Shown: positions 35,929 through 45,274 of the stretch, piece after piece | How positions within the stretch are numbered: position 1 is the first letter of the stretch | How the letters are laid out: the number at the start of each line of letters is the position of its first letter | NCBI RefSeq assembly: GCF_000243415.2 | Contig: NZ_KI912270.1 | Coordinates: 5,227,837-5,291,836 of the forward strand | Direction: 5' to 3' | Origin: Mycolicibacterium tusciae JS617 | GTDB taxonomy: Bacteria; Actinomycetota; Actinomycetes; Mycobacteriales; Mycobacteriaceae | DNA length: 64,000 nt | The notes under the pieces: generated by a model | What the model was told of the DNA's origin: nothing | The model's database searches: none | Seen by the model: the letters and a program-made list of their open reading frames with translations, nothing else | Translations under genes and position numbers: made by a program

Positions 35929-36704
35929 CTAGCCAGCGCTGACGTCGGCGAATTGCTCTGCGGCCGTGAGGATACGAGTCACCGTCGTGTGGTGAACTTC
36001 GTGCCGGCGGCCAATAGTGCTCGGTGGGGTGCCAGCCTCGCTCTCGGCCAGGATCTTGGCAACCAGATCCGGATCTTTGGACGTCACTCCCTCGCGCACC
36101 ATCGACTCAGCCACCGGCCACCACCGATCAGCACGAGCACGGCTTTTGGTGGTCGAGTCATCGTCGGTCGTGGGCACGGATTCAGGACGGATCTGCACCG
36201 GAATACGCCCCGCCGCCGGCACCGCGGACAGCGCCCGTTCCGGAGCCTTCTGTGGCATTGGAGCATTCGGTGGCGCAGATTGTTCGGCCGAAAGAGTCAC
36301 CGCCGGTCCTGTACCGGTCTCGTTCCTGGCCGGCGAGTCAAGACGCGCTGCCACGGCGGGTGCCCCTGAGGGCATTGGAACTCTATCTGCGGCAGTTCGC
36401 GGTGCCGCCGCAGGCTTGATCGCCGAGTGGGAACCGTCATGCGCATACTGCGTAGTCGGCAACAACGTTTCCTCAGACCGTAGAGGTTGCATGCCTGCCT
36501 TCATGCGCGCCGCCACAGGGGCAGTCAGCACCAGGCCGCGGGTAGCGCCAAATACGGACAGATCGATGACAAGAGGTGCCACCCAAGCCATCTCGGCCGG
36601 GATACCCATTTCGACCGTGAACCCGTAGATCCCAAACGCCGACCAACCGAAAGCTCCGACAGTCACCCCCCACACCACGACAGACAGAATCTTGTCGCGC
36701 GCAG
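35929..36704 (-). pseudogene. DUF2637 protein, 3' part (split by IS256 copy C)
   Basis: Continues the membrane region (VVVWGVTVGAFGWSAFGIYG then VAPLVIDLSVFGATRGLVL) typical of DUF2637 proteins of actinobacterial plasmids. A long Pro/Ala-rich linker follows, and a C-terminal HTH (GTPPSTIGRRHEVHHTTVTRIL). Joined with 38179-38455 it is a 348-codon gene in frame. Target duplication CGCGCGCAG is at 36696-36704 and 38179-38187. The combination suggests a membrane-tethered DNA-binding protein, perhaps for plasmid transfer or maintenance. Confidence 0.78.
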
Positions 36705-38178
36705 GAGCAATGATCAGAACCTGTGGATGACCCTCGGTGGGGCGGCATGAAAGTGGGCGCACCTTCCCGGGGATGATCTGAAGTCCAAGGTTCTCTGATC
36801 AAGACCGGCGTTGACGCGCTGGTTGGGAAGGTACGCCCATGCTCACCGTAGTTCACGACACCGATGAGGCCAACGCCAATGACGGCGGTGGTCGGTCGTT
36901 GTTGGATGAGATCGTGCGCGACGGCGCCCGGCAGATGCTGGCCGCGGCGCTGAAGGCTGAGGTGGCCGCCTACATCGATGCCCACGCCGGTGAGCTCGAT
37001 GAGAGCGGTCGCCGGCTGGTGGTCCGCAACGGCTCCCACGCCGGGCGTGAGGTGTTGACCGCCGCGGGCGCGGTGGCGGTGACCGCGCCGCGGGTCAACG
37101 ACAAGCGTATCGACGCCGATACCGGTGAGCGGCAGCGGTTTTCCTCGGCGATCCTGCCGGCGTGGGCGCGCAAGTCCCCGCAGATGACTGAGGTGCTGCC
37201 GCTGCTGTACCTGCACGGCCTGTCGACCAGTGACTTCGGGCCGGCCTTGGAGCAGTTCCTCGGGTCCAGTGCCGGGCTCTCGGCGACGACGATCACACGG
37301 CTGACCAGCCAGTGGCAGGAGGAGGCCAAGGCCTTCGGGGCCCGGGATCTGTCGGGCACTGACTTCGTCTACCTGTGGGTCGACGGCATTCACCTCAAGG
37401 TCCGCCTCGAGCAGGAGAAGCTGTGCCTGTTGGTGATGATCGGGGTCCGCTCCGATGGCCGCAAGGAACTCGTCGCCCTGGCCGACGGGTATCGAGAATC
37501 GACCGAGTCGTGGGCCGATCTGCTGCGGTCGTGTCGCCGCCGCGGGGATGATCGCCCCGGTGTTGGCCGTCGGTGACGGTGCACTGGGCTTTTGGAAGGC
37601 GATGCGCGAGGTGTTCCCGGCTACCCGCGAGCAGCGCTGCTGGTTTCACAAACAGGCCAATGTCCTTTCCTGCCTGCCCAAATCGGCGCAACCCGGTGCG
37701 GTCGCGGCGATGCGGGAGATCTACAACGCCGAGGACCTCGACCACGCGCAGGTCGCGATCAAGGCCTTCGAGATCGACTACGGCGCCAAGTACCCCAAGG
37801 CGGTCGCCAAGATCGTCGACGACGCCGACGTGCTGTTGGAGTTCTACAAATACCCAGCCGAACACTGGATCCACTTGCGCACCACGAATCCGATCGAATC
37901 AACCTTCGCCACCGTGCGATTGCGGACGAAGGTCACCAAGGGGCCGGGGATCCCGCGCGGCCGGAATTGCCATGGCCTACAAGCTTATCGACGCCGCACA
38001 AGCCCGGTGGCGGGCAGTCAACGCACCCCACCTGGTCGCCCTCGTCCGTGCCGGCGCCGTCTTCCACAAAGGCAAGCTACTCGAACGCCCCGCCGACATC
38101 ACACCGCCCGAGCCGGCCGAATCAACCGAAACGGAGGTCGCCTGAAACACCCCGATCCACAGGTATTGACAATTCCTC
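36705..38178 (+). mobile_element. IS256-family element, copy C (1474 bp, two extra G)
   Basis: Same ends as copies A and B, 9-base duplication CGCGCGCAG. Two bases longer because GGG is GGGG at 37544-37547 and at 37946-37949. Inserted in the DUF2637 gene. Confidence 0.9.
36839..38145 (+). pseudogene. IS256-family transposase (copy C), two +1 frameshifts
   Basis: Reads like copies A/B to about residue 235, then leaves frame at the first GGGG; the middle third (MIAPVLAVGDGALGFWKAM onward) is in the next frame, and the last 60 residues in the third frame after the second GGGG. No single product has the full D-D-E set. The element can still be moved by the transposase of copy A or B. Because both changes are one G added to a G run, a consensus error is a real alternative. 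Confidence 0.88.
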
Positions 38179-38455
38179 CGCGCGCAGCGCGATCGAGCAT
38201 CCGCGCCAGTGTGGGCAGGCCATGGATCGCGAGCATTAGCAGCGCAGGTGGTGCCGATGCCCAGCCGATGGCCATCCACCGACTGCCTTCGGTCGGCAGT
38301 TCCAACCATGCGTGGCCCACGTTGCCGGCGACCGACAATGCCGTGGCGACACTCAGCCAGAACCATAGGAAACGGCGATCTGCGCGCATCGTCGACCAGG
38401 CGGCCTTCTCCGCTGCGCTGCGCTGGGGCACGGTGTCGTCAGGAGAGCGACTCAT
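38179..38455 (-). pseudogene. DUF2637 protein, 5' part
   Basis: Starts ATG 38455. Basic leader then transmembrane segment FLWFWLSVATALSVAGNVGH and a second one (IGWASAPPALLMLAIHGLP), the conserved opening of DUF2637 proteins. Runs into IS256 copy C after MLDRAAR. Confidence 0.78.
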
Positions 38456-38962
38456 GACACCGACCCTATGACTCGTGCGCTGGGTCTTCGTGCACGATTT
38501 TGGCCGCTACGCCACACACTCCTGATAGTGCAACTAGGAAGCCGGCCCGTTCGCAGTACTGCATTTTTGTGGCCGGCATTAGGCGTGTCTGGTCGGTTAA
38601 ACCGACCACTTCATGTCAAACTCGACCGCAACACGAGAACCAGGAGGAGCGTCGACCACATTGGCCACACGGCACACCTGTCGCCACGAGCGTGACGCCG
38701 GCCCCTAAAACTCGAAATCCCCGCCGTATCGACGGGGAATCCGAGATGTGAACTGAAGGGCCAACTTCAGTTCACGGAGCCACCACAACCGCATTTTCCA
38801 CGACCGATTTTGGGGCCGACGCTGCGCTTCTCAGGGCACAGCGACGGGCTCCAGGATAAAGGACGCCCATGTGAGCCGCAATAGCGCACTCAGCGCTGCG
38901 CGCATTCACCGCAGCCGAGACATCAATAATGCTGGCCGCCAACTGGACTCGGTGGCACAGCC
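38456..38962. other. Intergenic region with stem-loops upstream of primase-type rep
   Basis: 507 bases without a gene. Three strong inverted repeats: TGGTCGGTT-A-AACCGACCA (38590-38608), a near-perfect TCCCCG...CGGGGA hairpin (38718-38738), and GTGAACTGAAG-GGCCAA-CTTCAGTTCAC (38748-38775, 11-base arms). No T-run follows them, so regulatory or origin structure is as likely as a terminator. Confidence 0.6.
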
Positions 38963-40918
38963 ATGACCATGACGGCTGATGCCCACGCGCAGACACACCA
39001 AGCAAGTGGACCGGCGCCAGAGCTCGTATGGAAACGACTCGCACGTCTCGTGGCAGCTCCGGGGCGCTCCCGAATGCGAGTGTGCAGCAGAGACACTGGC
39101 AAGTTCAGCGAAACGACCAAGCGCACCGATCGGCTTCCTTCCCGGCCGGCTGCGGTCTACTTGTACAGCCGCCGCCGAACCCAAATACTCTGGCTCGACT
39201 TCGATGCCAAACGCTACGGGCGCGCAGCCGTCGAGGCCGACATGGCCGCGGCGACCTCATGGCTGACCCAATGCGGGGGCGCGATCATTGCAGACAGATC
39301 CACTAGCGGCGGCGGCCACCTCCTGTGTCCGCTCGCAATAGGCACCTCAGCGTCACTTGACGAAATGGTGCCCTTGGTCCGACTCCTAGCAGCTCGTCTC
39401 CCCACTCTCGACATCACTCCCAACACCAACGCCGAGACAGGTTGCATGACCCCGCCGGGCAGTCCCTGCCGCGAAGGCGGCTATCGCCAGCTAGTCGGCT
39501 CGCTTGATGACGCGATCGCAACACTGACGACGCGATCACAGCCCGACCTGTTGCCCCGGCTGTACATGCTGCTCGGCGCACTCAAGTCGCGTGGTCCCAG
39601 CACCCCCTATGCCGCAACCCCAACGGCCGGCAGCCGCGCCGACTACCTTCACGGCGAAGGCGAGACACAAACCATCGCTGCTGCGTATGTACGCAGCGAT
39701 CCCCTGCCCGCCGACGTCGAGGCCTACGCCACCCGTGCCGTCGTGACGCCCGCGCGCCCGACTTGGCAGTCCAACCATGAAGCCCGCATGGCTGTCGTCA
39801 CCCAGGCCATAGCGCGAGGCCACAGCCTGGCCACGCTCCGCGACATGATCAGCACCGGGGGTCCGTGGGAACACGGACTTGGCAGTGCCTACCGCCGCTA
39901 TCAGCACCGGGCCGAGGACGCTCTCGCCCGCGACATCGACAAAGCAACTAGCTGGCTGATCGACAACGTCTTAAAATCCTCACCCCCGCGGCACAAGAAT
40001 AAGTACTCACCGGGGGGGCACAGGGGGTACCGGGGGCCACAGCCTTTGCGGGCGTGGCTGGCAAACGCAATGGCCTGGGCAGACGGTGAGTTCACCGGCA
40101 AGCGGTACCGATGGACAGTTCACGCAGTACTGCAGACCGTCGCTTTCCACGCCCTAGTGGCCGGGGAACAACGATCGGGTGTGTGGCTGGTAGGTGTGGG
40201 CGGCCGGACGCTGTCGTTGGGCGCCGGGCTACTCAGCGAGGACACAATGTGGCGCGTGCTGGCCGACCTACGGGAGCGTCCTGGCTCGCCACTGATCCTT
40301 GTACGAAAGCACATCGCAACAGAGCCTGACGTCTACGCGCTGACCACGCAAAACAAGATTCAAACCATGGCGGGGCGTGCCGAGCGTGTGCGCATTGAAC
40401 CGGTCCACGACGCATGGGTGGTGCTTGGTCACCATCTCCGACGTATCTATGAACTCGTCGCATACCACGGCATGACGAGGCGTGCGGATCTGTACGCTGC
40501 TGCTGCCCTGCCCCGCGCCACAGCGGACACGATGATTACCGACCTGCGGGTAGCAGGCCTCATCGCCGTCACGGGCCGTGGCACGGTGGCGGCGGGAACT
40601 CACAGCCTCGATGACATAGCGAACCGCCACCACCTCCATGAAACAAGGCAGGAACGGTTGGCGAAGCACCGTGAGGAGCGCGCCGCCTGGCGAACCTGGC
40701 TCCTTGAGCGTGCACGACAGCGAGATCTGACTCAGATCGGCGGCACTCCCCCACCATCATTGGACGCTGGCCAAGAAGTCGCGGACGACGCTGAGCACGC
40801 TGCATGGCTGGAGTCAGTGATGGCCACTGGCCCACCACATTACGACCCCGGAGCCGATGATCTCGATGCCATCGAGCTCATCGCGGAATTACTGGGCGGC
40901 CGTATCGTGGCCGCATAG
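38963..40918 (+). CDS. Primase-polymerase (AEP)-type plasmid replication protein
   Basis: 651 residues. Residues about 65-125 carry AEP primase motifs: ILWLDFDAKRYG (metal Asp79/Asp81) and STSGGGHLLCPL (motif II). Later come a helical PriCT-like part and a winged-helix region (RRADLYAAAALPRATADTMI then RVAGLIAVTGRGTV). Such proteins start replication on several actinobacterial circular and linear plasmids. Its intactness beside the interrupted rep makes it the likely active replication protein. Start could be either of two ATGs (38963, 38969). Confidence 0.72.
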   Translation: MTMTADAHAQTHQASGPAPELVWKRLARLVAAPGRSRMRVCSRDTGKFSETTKRTDRLPSRPAAVYLYSRRRTQILWLDFDAKRYGRAAVEADMAAATSWLTQCGGAIIADRSTSGGGHLLCPLAIGTSASLDEMVPLVRLLAARLPTLDITPNTNAETGCMTPPGSPCREGGYRQLVGSLDDAIATLTTRSQPDLLPRLYMLLGALKSRGPSTPYAATPTAGSRADYLHGEGETQTIAAAYVRSDPLPADVEAYATRAVVTPARPTWQSNHEARMAVVTQAIARGHSLATLRDMISTGGPWEHGLGSAYRRYQHRAEDALARDIDKATSWLIDNVLKSSPPRHKNKYSPGGHRGYRGPQPLRAWLANAMAWADGEFTGKRYRWTVHAVLQTVAFHALVAGEQRSGVWLVGVGGRTLSLGAGLLSEDTMWRVLADLRERPGSPLILVRKHIATEPDVYALTTQNKIQTMAGRAERVRIEPVHDAWVVLGHHLRRIYELVAYHGMTRRADLYAAAALPRATADTMITDLRVAGLIAVTGRGTVAAGTHSLDDIANRHHLHETRQERLAKHREERAAWRTWLLERARQRDLTQIGGTPPPSLDAGQEVADDAEHAAWLESVMATGPPHYDPGADDLDAIELIAELLGGRIVAA

Positions 40919-40925
40919 CCTGAAG

Positions 40926-41189
40926 TTACGAAGCTCTCGCGTGCGAGTCTTGCTGTTGCGAGTCAAGGTCTTGGCAGAATTCCCGCGCCTGCTCAATCAA
41001 AGCGTCGACGGCCGGCGCGATCATCTCGGCGATCGCCGTACCATTCGCCTCAGCGAACCTCTTTAACACTGCGTGGTCGTCTGTGGTCACCCGCCGCGCG
41101 ACCATCTTCGGGGAGGCGCGCACTTCCCGGCGTTGCCAATCAGGCCGATGCCGACGGCCCGAGGTAGCCGTCGTGGACGTCTCCGCCAT
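40926..41189 (-). CDS. Small basic protein, possible plasmid maintenance factor
   Basis: 87 residues. A basic N-terminal half (RRHRPDWQRREVRASPKMVA) then a helical part (HAVLKRFAEANGTAIAEMIAP, AVDALIEQAREFC). The layout resembles small DNA-binding copy-control or partition proteins with a ribbon-helix-helix or helical dimer domain. Convergent with the primase-type gene, divergent from the HTH gene at 41435. No family name can be given. Confidence 0.55.
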   Translation of the reverse strand: MAETSTTATSGRRHRPDWQRREVRASPKMVARRVTTDDHAVLKRFAEANGTAIAEMIAPAVDALIEQAREFCQDLDSQQQDSHARAS

Positions 41190-41337
41190 ATCCAGCTCCG
41201 ATCATGTTGAGCCGTGCCGCCATGCACACAGCGTCTGCCTGCAGAAATGTCGGAATAACCGACATCGATATAGTAGCGGTCGACCAGTGCAGCGTTGGCT
41301 AACCCGGTCCCGCGTGTCCGATGTCGATAGATGTAGG

Positions 41338-41403
41338 TAATACCGCCAAAAGGCCTGTTCAGTACCGTCATCGTTGGGCCATAGGGGCGGTATAGTAGTT
41401 CCA
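41338..41403. promoter_or_regulatory. ATACCGCC / GGCGGTAT inverted repeat in divergent region
   Basis: ATACCGCC (41340-41347) and GGCGGTAT (41396-41403) face each other 48 bases apart, with a partial TACCGTC between. The same TACCGCC word forms a tighter dyad at 45243-45271 downstream of the partition genes, hinting at a shared binding protein. Confidence 0.5.
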
Positions 41404-41434
41404 TTCATGCGTGATCAGCGTTAGAGGGGTGGAA

Positions 41435-42031
41435 ATGGGCACTTCCCAACCCCCGCATGCTGGTCGCCCGACCATCTCCCTGGCCCAAGCGGCCAAACTT
41501 CTCGGCAAAGACTGGCGAACCGTTAAACGGATGGTCGAGGCTGGTCAACTCGACGGAGGGTCGACGCTCGCCGGCCAACGGCCCACCTACTACGTCTACG
41601 CCGACCAGGTCGCATCCTCCAGCCGCGCGTCCGCTACCTCCGACTCGCGCGAGCTCTTGGAAGCCATCGCTGGGCTTGAGCGCGATCTAGAGCAAGCCCG
41701 TGCCGCCGAAGCTCGGGCCCGCAACGATGAAGCTCAAGCACGTGCGTCCGCCGCCGCCGCCGAGGAAGTCAATAGAATCCTCCGCGCCAACCAATCAATC
41801 CTCCTCAACGCCGTTCAGGACTTTCAACAAGCAAGTGATGGCGCCGCCGCACTGATCGACGACTACCGCGCACTTACCGATCGACACTGGGCCGTCGCCG
41901 GGCAGTATCGAGATTCCGCCAATAGCTTCGCGAAAGCAGCCAGCAACTACCAGGACATCCTGGGCCAATTACTCACCCCAGACGACATCAGCGCACTAGC
42001 TCCGCCCGATCCGCCTCCCCACCGCACATAG
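41435..42031 (+). CDS. HTH protein with coiled coil
   Basis: 198 residues from ATG 41435 (in-frame start at 41411 has no ribosome site). Residues 15-60 form an excisionase/MerR-like HTH: ISLAQAAKLLGKDWRTVKRM then VEAGQLDGG. Residues 70-130 are a long charged coiled coil (LERDLEQARAAEARARNDEA). The shape resembles plasmid KfrA-type or partition helper proteins. Followed by the iteron-bearing non-coding region. Confidence 0.65.
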   Translation: MGTSQPPHAGRPTISLAQAAKLLGKDWRTVKRMVEAGQLDGGSTLAGQRPTYYVYADQVASSSRASATSDSRELLEAIAGLERDLEQARAAEARARNDEAQARASAAAAEEVNRILRANQSILLNAVQDFQQASDGAAALIDDYRALTDRHWAVAGQYRDSANSFAKAASNYQDILGQLLTPDDISALAPPDPPPHRT

Positions 42032-43493
42032 GCGCCTGGCCGACGATTTCCCCGCCGGCCCGAAAAGGCTCGGCCCCGCAGAACAGCGGCGCGGCCCGTC
42101 GGCGTTGCCCGCACTGAAGTGGGAAAACCGTCCACGCGCGGCGCAGGGCCACGAACGCCGCGCCGACTAGGTGGCTACGGCTAAAAGCACTTCAGGTGAC
42201 TCAGCGTCCACTACAGCCGGCACAGCGGCCGCGTAGTCCTATGTGCCTACGTACGGTTCGCGCATAACGCCTAGTCAGAGCGTATTAGGGCAGCAACGGC
42301 GTCCAAACGTTCCTGTGGCGATCAAACCGGCGTCGCCGTCTTATGCACAATCCCGAGCGCTATATTGCGCCGTGCACGCGCTAGAGCAGGCAGCCGCACC
42401 CGTAGCTTCACGTTGTCCGTCATCCCTCATGCTGTAGGTCATTCAGCGGCGCTCCAGATGATTTAACAAATGGCGCGACCAATTTGCTAGCGCGCGGTGG
42501 GTAATGCTGTTGCCCGTGCAACCGACACAGCGTGGATAACCACCGTTACACATGCACGCGCGCACCTAATGTGCGCTGCAACGTACGCAGTCTTTCACAA
42601 CGCTAGTAGGCCAATTGCGAGCAGTGTCTACTCCTAGGTCGGTCAACACGGTGACGTCGATGCAATGGGTGGCATCCGGTAGGGAGTTGCTCGGTCGGCG
42701 CTGCGCCAAATCTGTGCCTGTGCACCGCTGCTTGTCTGACAATCTATCGGGTTTCCGATGGTGGCAGGCACTCGTTGTGACATGGCGCTTTGAGGCTACA
42801 TGCAGACCTGGGCAAAAGCGGCGGGCAGGGCGCGTGTGCGTGTTTGGTTGAGCAGTCGTGATCAGGCGAGTGTGCGTGCGTCGATCTATGCACAGGCTAT
42901 GGCATTGGCTCAGGCCTGGGTGGTGGCGTCGGTGGTGGTGGTAACTATGGCAGATGAGCGGGCAGCATGCCTGGCAATGTCGCGGGCTGCTTGTCAGGCA
43001 ACTGGTCAGGCGGTGAGTCAGGTGGTGAGTCAGGTGGTGGTGCCAGCCTCGTGCAAAGCGTTGCGGCGAGCTGGTGGTTGTGTCTCGACGCAGGCTGCAG
43101 GGCATGCAGCTGCTGCCGGTGTTACCAGTGCGCAGGCTGAGATCTGCGACGCAAGTGGACCGCACGTAGTTGCCTGCACTGGATGGAATGCGTGTAGCGC
43201 TGGTGCGGGTGTCGAGTGGCGCATAGCCTGCATCGGAGTGGTCGGTGACGGCCGGACTTGTGCTGCGTGCACCGCCACAGCGCACGTAATCAGCCAGGTG
43301 TGTTGCACCGTTTAGGGGTGTGCTGCGCGGCGCATCCAGTGTCACAGTTAGGTCACCGTTGCACGCTCGGCGTGGCGTGACGGTGCGTGTCGCGCGCGGC
43401 TCACTAGACTCTGCTGACCATGAACCGCAATACACGCGCGGACCGCGCGCCTGGTGGCGCGTGGCGCGCAAGCGAGCAGGCCAGGGGGCTTTC
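42032..43493. other. Non-coding region upstream of parA (candidate origin/centromere)
   Basis: About 1.46 kb. Open frames on both strands give Cys/His/Thr-rich or Ala/Val/Cys-rich peptides that do not look like proteins. The plus strand is strongly G/T-rich at about 42780-43310. Contains the 12-base iterons at 42993-43040 and several GCGCGC/GTGCGTG words near 42540-42600 and 43380-43470. Confidence 0.6.
42993..43040 (+). repeat. Four 12-base direct repeats (GTCAGG iterons)
   Basis: GTCAGG recurs exactly every 12 bases at 42993, 43005, 43017 and 43029. Units: GTCAGGCAACTG, GTCAGGCGGTGA, GTCAGGTGGTGA, GTCAGGTGGTGG. Iteron arrays of this kind serve as Rep-binding origins or partition centromeres. 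Confidence 0.7.
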
Positions 43494-44465
43494 ATGACCG
43501 AAAGCGTAACCGCCTGGACTGCTCCCATACCGACAATCGACTGGGCGCGCCTCGGTCATGTGTACGCAGTCGCAAACGGAAAAGGTGGCGTCGGCAAGAC
43601 CACAACCACGGCCAATCTCGGGGCGCTCGTCGCCTCCGACGGGGCCCCGACCCTCATAATTGACCTCAATGGGCAAGGCAACATCGCGCACATCCTAGGG
43701 TTCGCCAATACCGACCTTGACGACCATGGTCGCGGTCTGTTCAGTGCCATTACCGGCGGGGCCGCGTTGGCTCCTGTCAAAGGCGTGCGAGAAAATTTAG
43801 ACGTGGTGCCGGGCGGTCCGTTTGTGCGTCGGATCGGCGCAGCAGTGGCCGGCGACATGATGTCCCAGGAAACCGTGCCGGCAGTTCTTCTATCCCTGGC
43901 GGACGGTCTTCAGCGGATCGCGCACCGCTATCAGCTCATAATCATCGATACGCCGCCAGAGAATCCCCTGCTGTTAGAGATTGCACTATGCGCAGCTCGC
44001 TTCATCGTCGTGCCGATGAAGACTGAGCTGATGTCCCAATTCGGACTCCGCGAGTTGGCCGGCGAGATCCGCAGGATGCGCGAGTTCAACGAGTTCCTCA
44101 CGCTGCTGGGTGTGTTTGCGTTCGCATCGGGAACATCAGCCACGAAGGTGCGTAAGGAGATGAACGACCAAGTGACGCGCGACCTCGGAGCGCAGAGCGA
44201 CGTGATGATGTCGTCGTTCATCCGGCACTCCGAAGCCGTTGCGAATGACATGACCAAGTACGGCCGTGTCGCCCACGAGCTGGAACAAGAGATCGCCAAC
44301 AACCCTAAGTACTGGGAGTTGCGCAGCGGCACAGCGAAGAGCACAGCCGTAGTTAGTAGCACGTCCAAGCCGGTAGCCCGCGACTTCGCCAAGCTGGCGA
44401 AGGAAATGCTGACTCGCGCCGGGGCGCGACGTGCCGAGATGATCGAGCAAGGAGTATGGCCATGA
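43494..44465 (+). CDS. parA: ParA-type partition ATPase
   Basis: 323 residues from ATG 43494, with AGGGGG upstream. Deviant Walker A GKGGVGKTTTTANL (residues 29-42), Walker A' IIDLNGQGNIAHI, Walker B LIIIDTPPENP. It segregates the plasmid together with the DNA-binding partner encoded next. No N-terminal HTH, so closest to the ParA Ib/soj-like size group. A long open extension upstream (from 43320) is Arg-rich noise. Confidence 0.87.
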   Translation: MTESVTAWTAPIPTIDWARLGHVYAVANGKGGVGKTTTTANLGALVASDGAPTLIIDLNGQGNIAHILGFANTDLDDHGRGLFSAITGGAALAPVKGVRENLDVVPGGPFVRRIGAAVAGDMMSQETVPAVLLSLADGLQRIAHRYQLIIIDTPPENPLLLEIALCAARFIVVPMKTELMSQFGLRELAGEIRRMREFNEFLTLLGVFAFASGTSATKVRKEMNDQVTRDLGAQSDVMMSSFIRHSEAVANDMTKYGRVAHELEQEIANNPKYWELRSGTAKSTAVVSSTSKPVARDFAKLAKEMLTRAGARRAEMIEQGVWP

Positions 44466-45058
44466 GCGGCAAGTTGAAGCAGCAAGACATCCCCGCAGAA
44501 GACCTCTCGGACCTGGGCGCCCCTGCGCCCCGCGGTTCCGGACTCAGCGAGCTACTCGGTGCTGCCACACCAACGGCTCGGCGTCAGCCGGTCCCGGAAG
44601 CCCGCGCCGAAGCCGTCGAGGCAGTGCGTGAGGATGATTCGGTTGCGCCAGCTCGCCCGACTCGGATTACGCGTCAGTCGAGTACGCGCTCGCGCACCCG
44701 GCCAACCTCGGCGGTGTACGTAAGCCAGGGGGTCAAACAGCGGTTCGAGGACTACCGACACAAGGCCAAGAAGACCAACCTTCAGGTCGTGCTGGACGCG
44801 ATAACCGCCAAGCATGAAGACCTTCACGACATCATCAAGAAGTCCGCGGTCAGTACCGCTCCCGTCGGCTCCCTGTTCCCCGCAGACCCATCTGCGGTGC
44901 GCTACTTGGGCGGGGGGAGCGTGCAGATCGGGTTCAGTCCCACGCCCGAACAGGAAAGCGTGCTCGACAGCATTGGGCAGGATCTTGGCTTCACCACACG
45001 GAGTACATGGATTGCCCCAGTCCTGAACGCCTTTCTCCCTGGCCGAAAGGACACCTAG
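44462..45058 (+). CDS. ParB-like DNA-binding partition partner
   Basis: 198 residues from ATG 44462 (ATGA overlap with parA; AAGGAG 7 bases upstream fits this start rather than ATG 44456). The N-terminal 75 residues are disordered, Arg/Pro/Ser-rich, as in proteins that stimulate ParA. Residues 80-125 (AVYVSQGVKQRFEDYRHKAK then TNLQVVLDAITAKHEDL) look like a ribbon-helix-helix-type DNA-binding unit. C-terminal part is of unknown fold. Not a classic ParB/KorB; likely analogous to small type Ib ParB/ParG-like partners. Confidence 0.65.
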   Translation: MSGKLKQQDIPAEDLSDLGAPAPRGSGLSELLGAATPTARRQPVPEARAEAVEAVREDDSVAPARPTRITRQSSTRSRTRPTSAVYVSQGVKQRFEDYRHKAKKTNLQVVLDAITAKHEDLHDIIKKSAVSTAPVGSLFPADPSAVRYLGGGSVQIGFSPTPEQESVLDSIGQDLGFTTRSTWIAPVLNAFLPGRKDT

Positions 45059-45242
45059 ACCGGACGGAGCTCGCGGCACCGTCGTCGGTAAACGACAGTT
45101 GCGACGTCTGGCAAGCCCGTGATGGGGCCGAAGGAGGCCGCCTGATTCGCCCGGTGGGGTAGGGGAGTGAGTGTGTCACCGCCCCGTTTCGCTAGCCGAC
45201 TACTAGATGCCCGGCCCTGACGGCAGCGAGAGCGGTTGAGGA

Positions 45243-45271
45243 CGTACCGCCAACCGGGAATGGGCGGTACG
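45243..45271. repeat. CGTACCGCC-N11-GGCGGTACG inverted repeat
   Basis: Perfect 9-base arms (45243-45251 and 45263-45271) just downstream of the parB-like gene and just after the end of the RES toxin gene. Could be a parS site, a bidirectional terminator (no T-run) or an operator; the same core word lies at 41340-41403. Confidence 0.6.
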
Positions 45272-45274
45272 CCG

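Noticed and set aside
42993..43040. CRISPR array
   Set aside because: Repeats are 12 bases with no spacers and there are no cas genes in the window.
42566..43528. 320-codon minus-strand open frame
   Set aside because: Extreme His/Thr/Cys/Arg composition, no domain, and it covers the iteron region; taken as non-coding.
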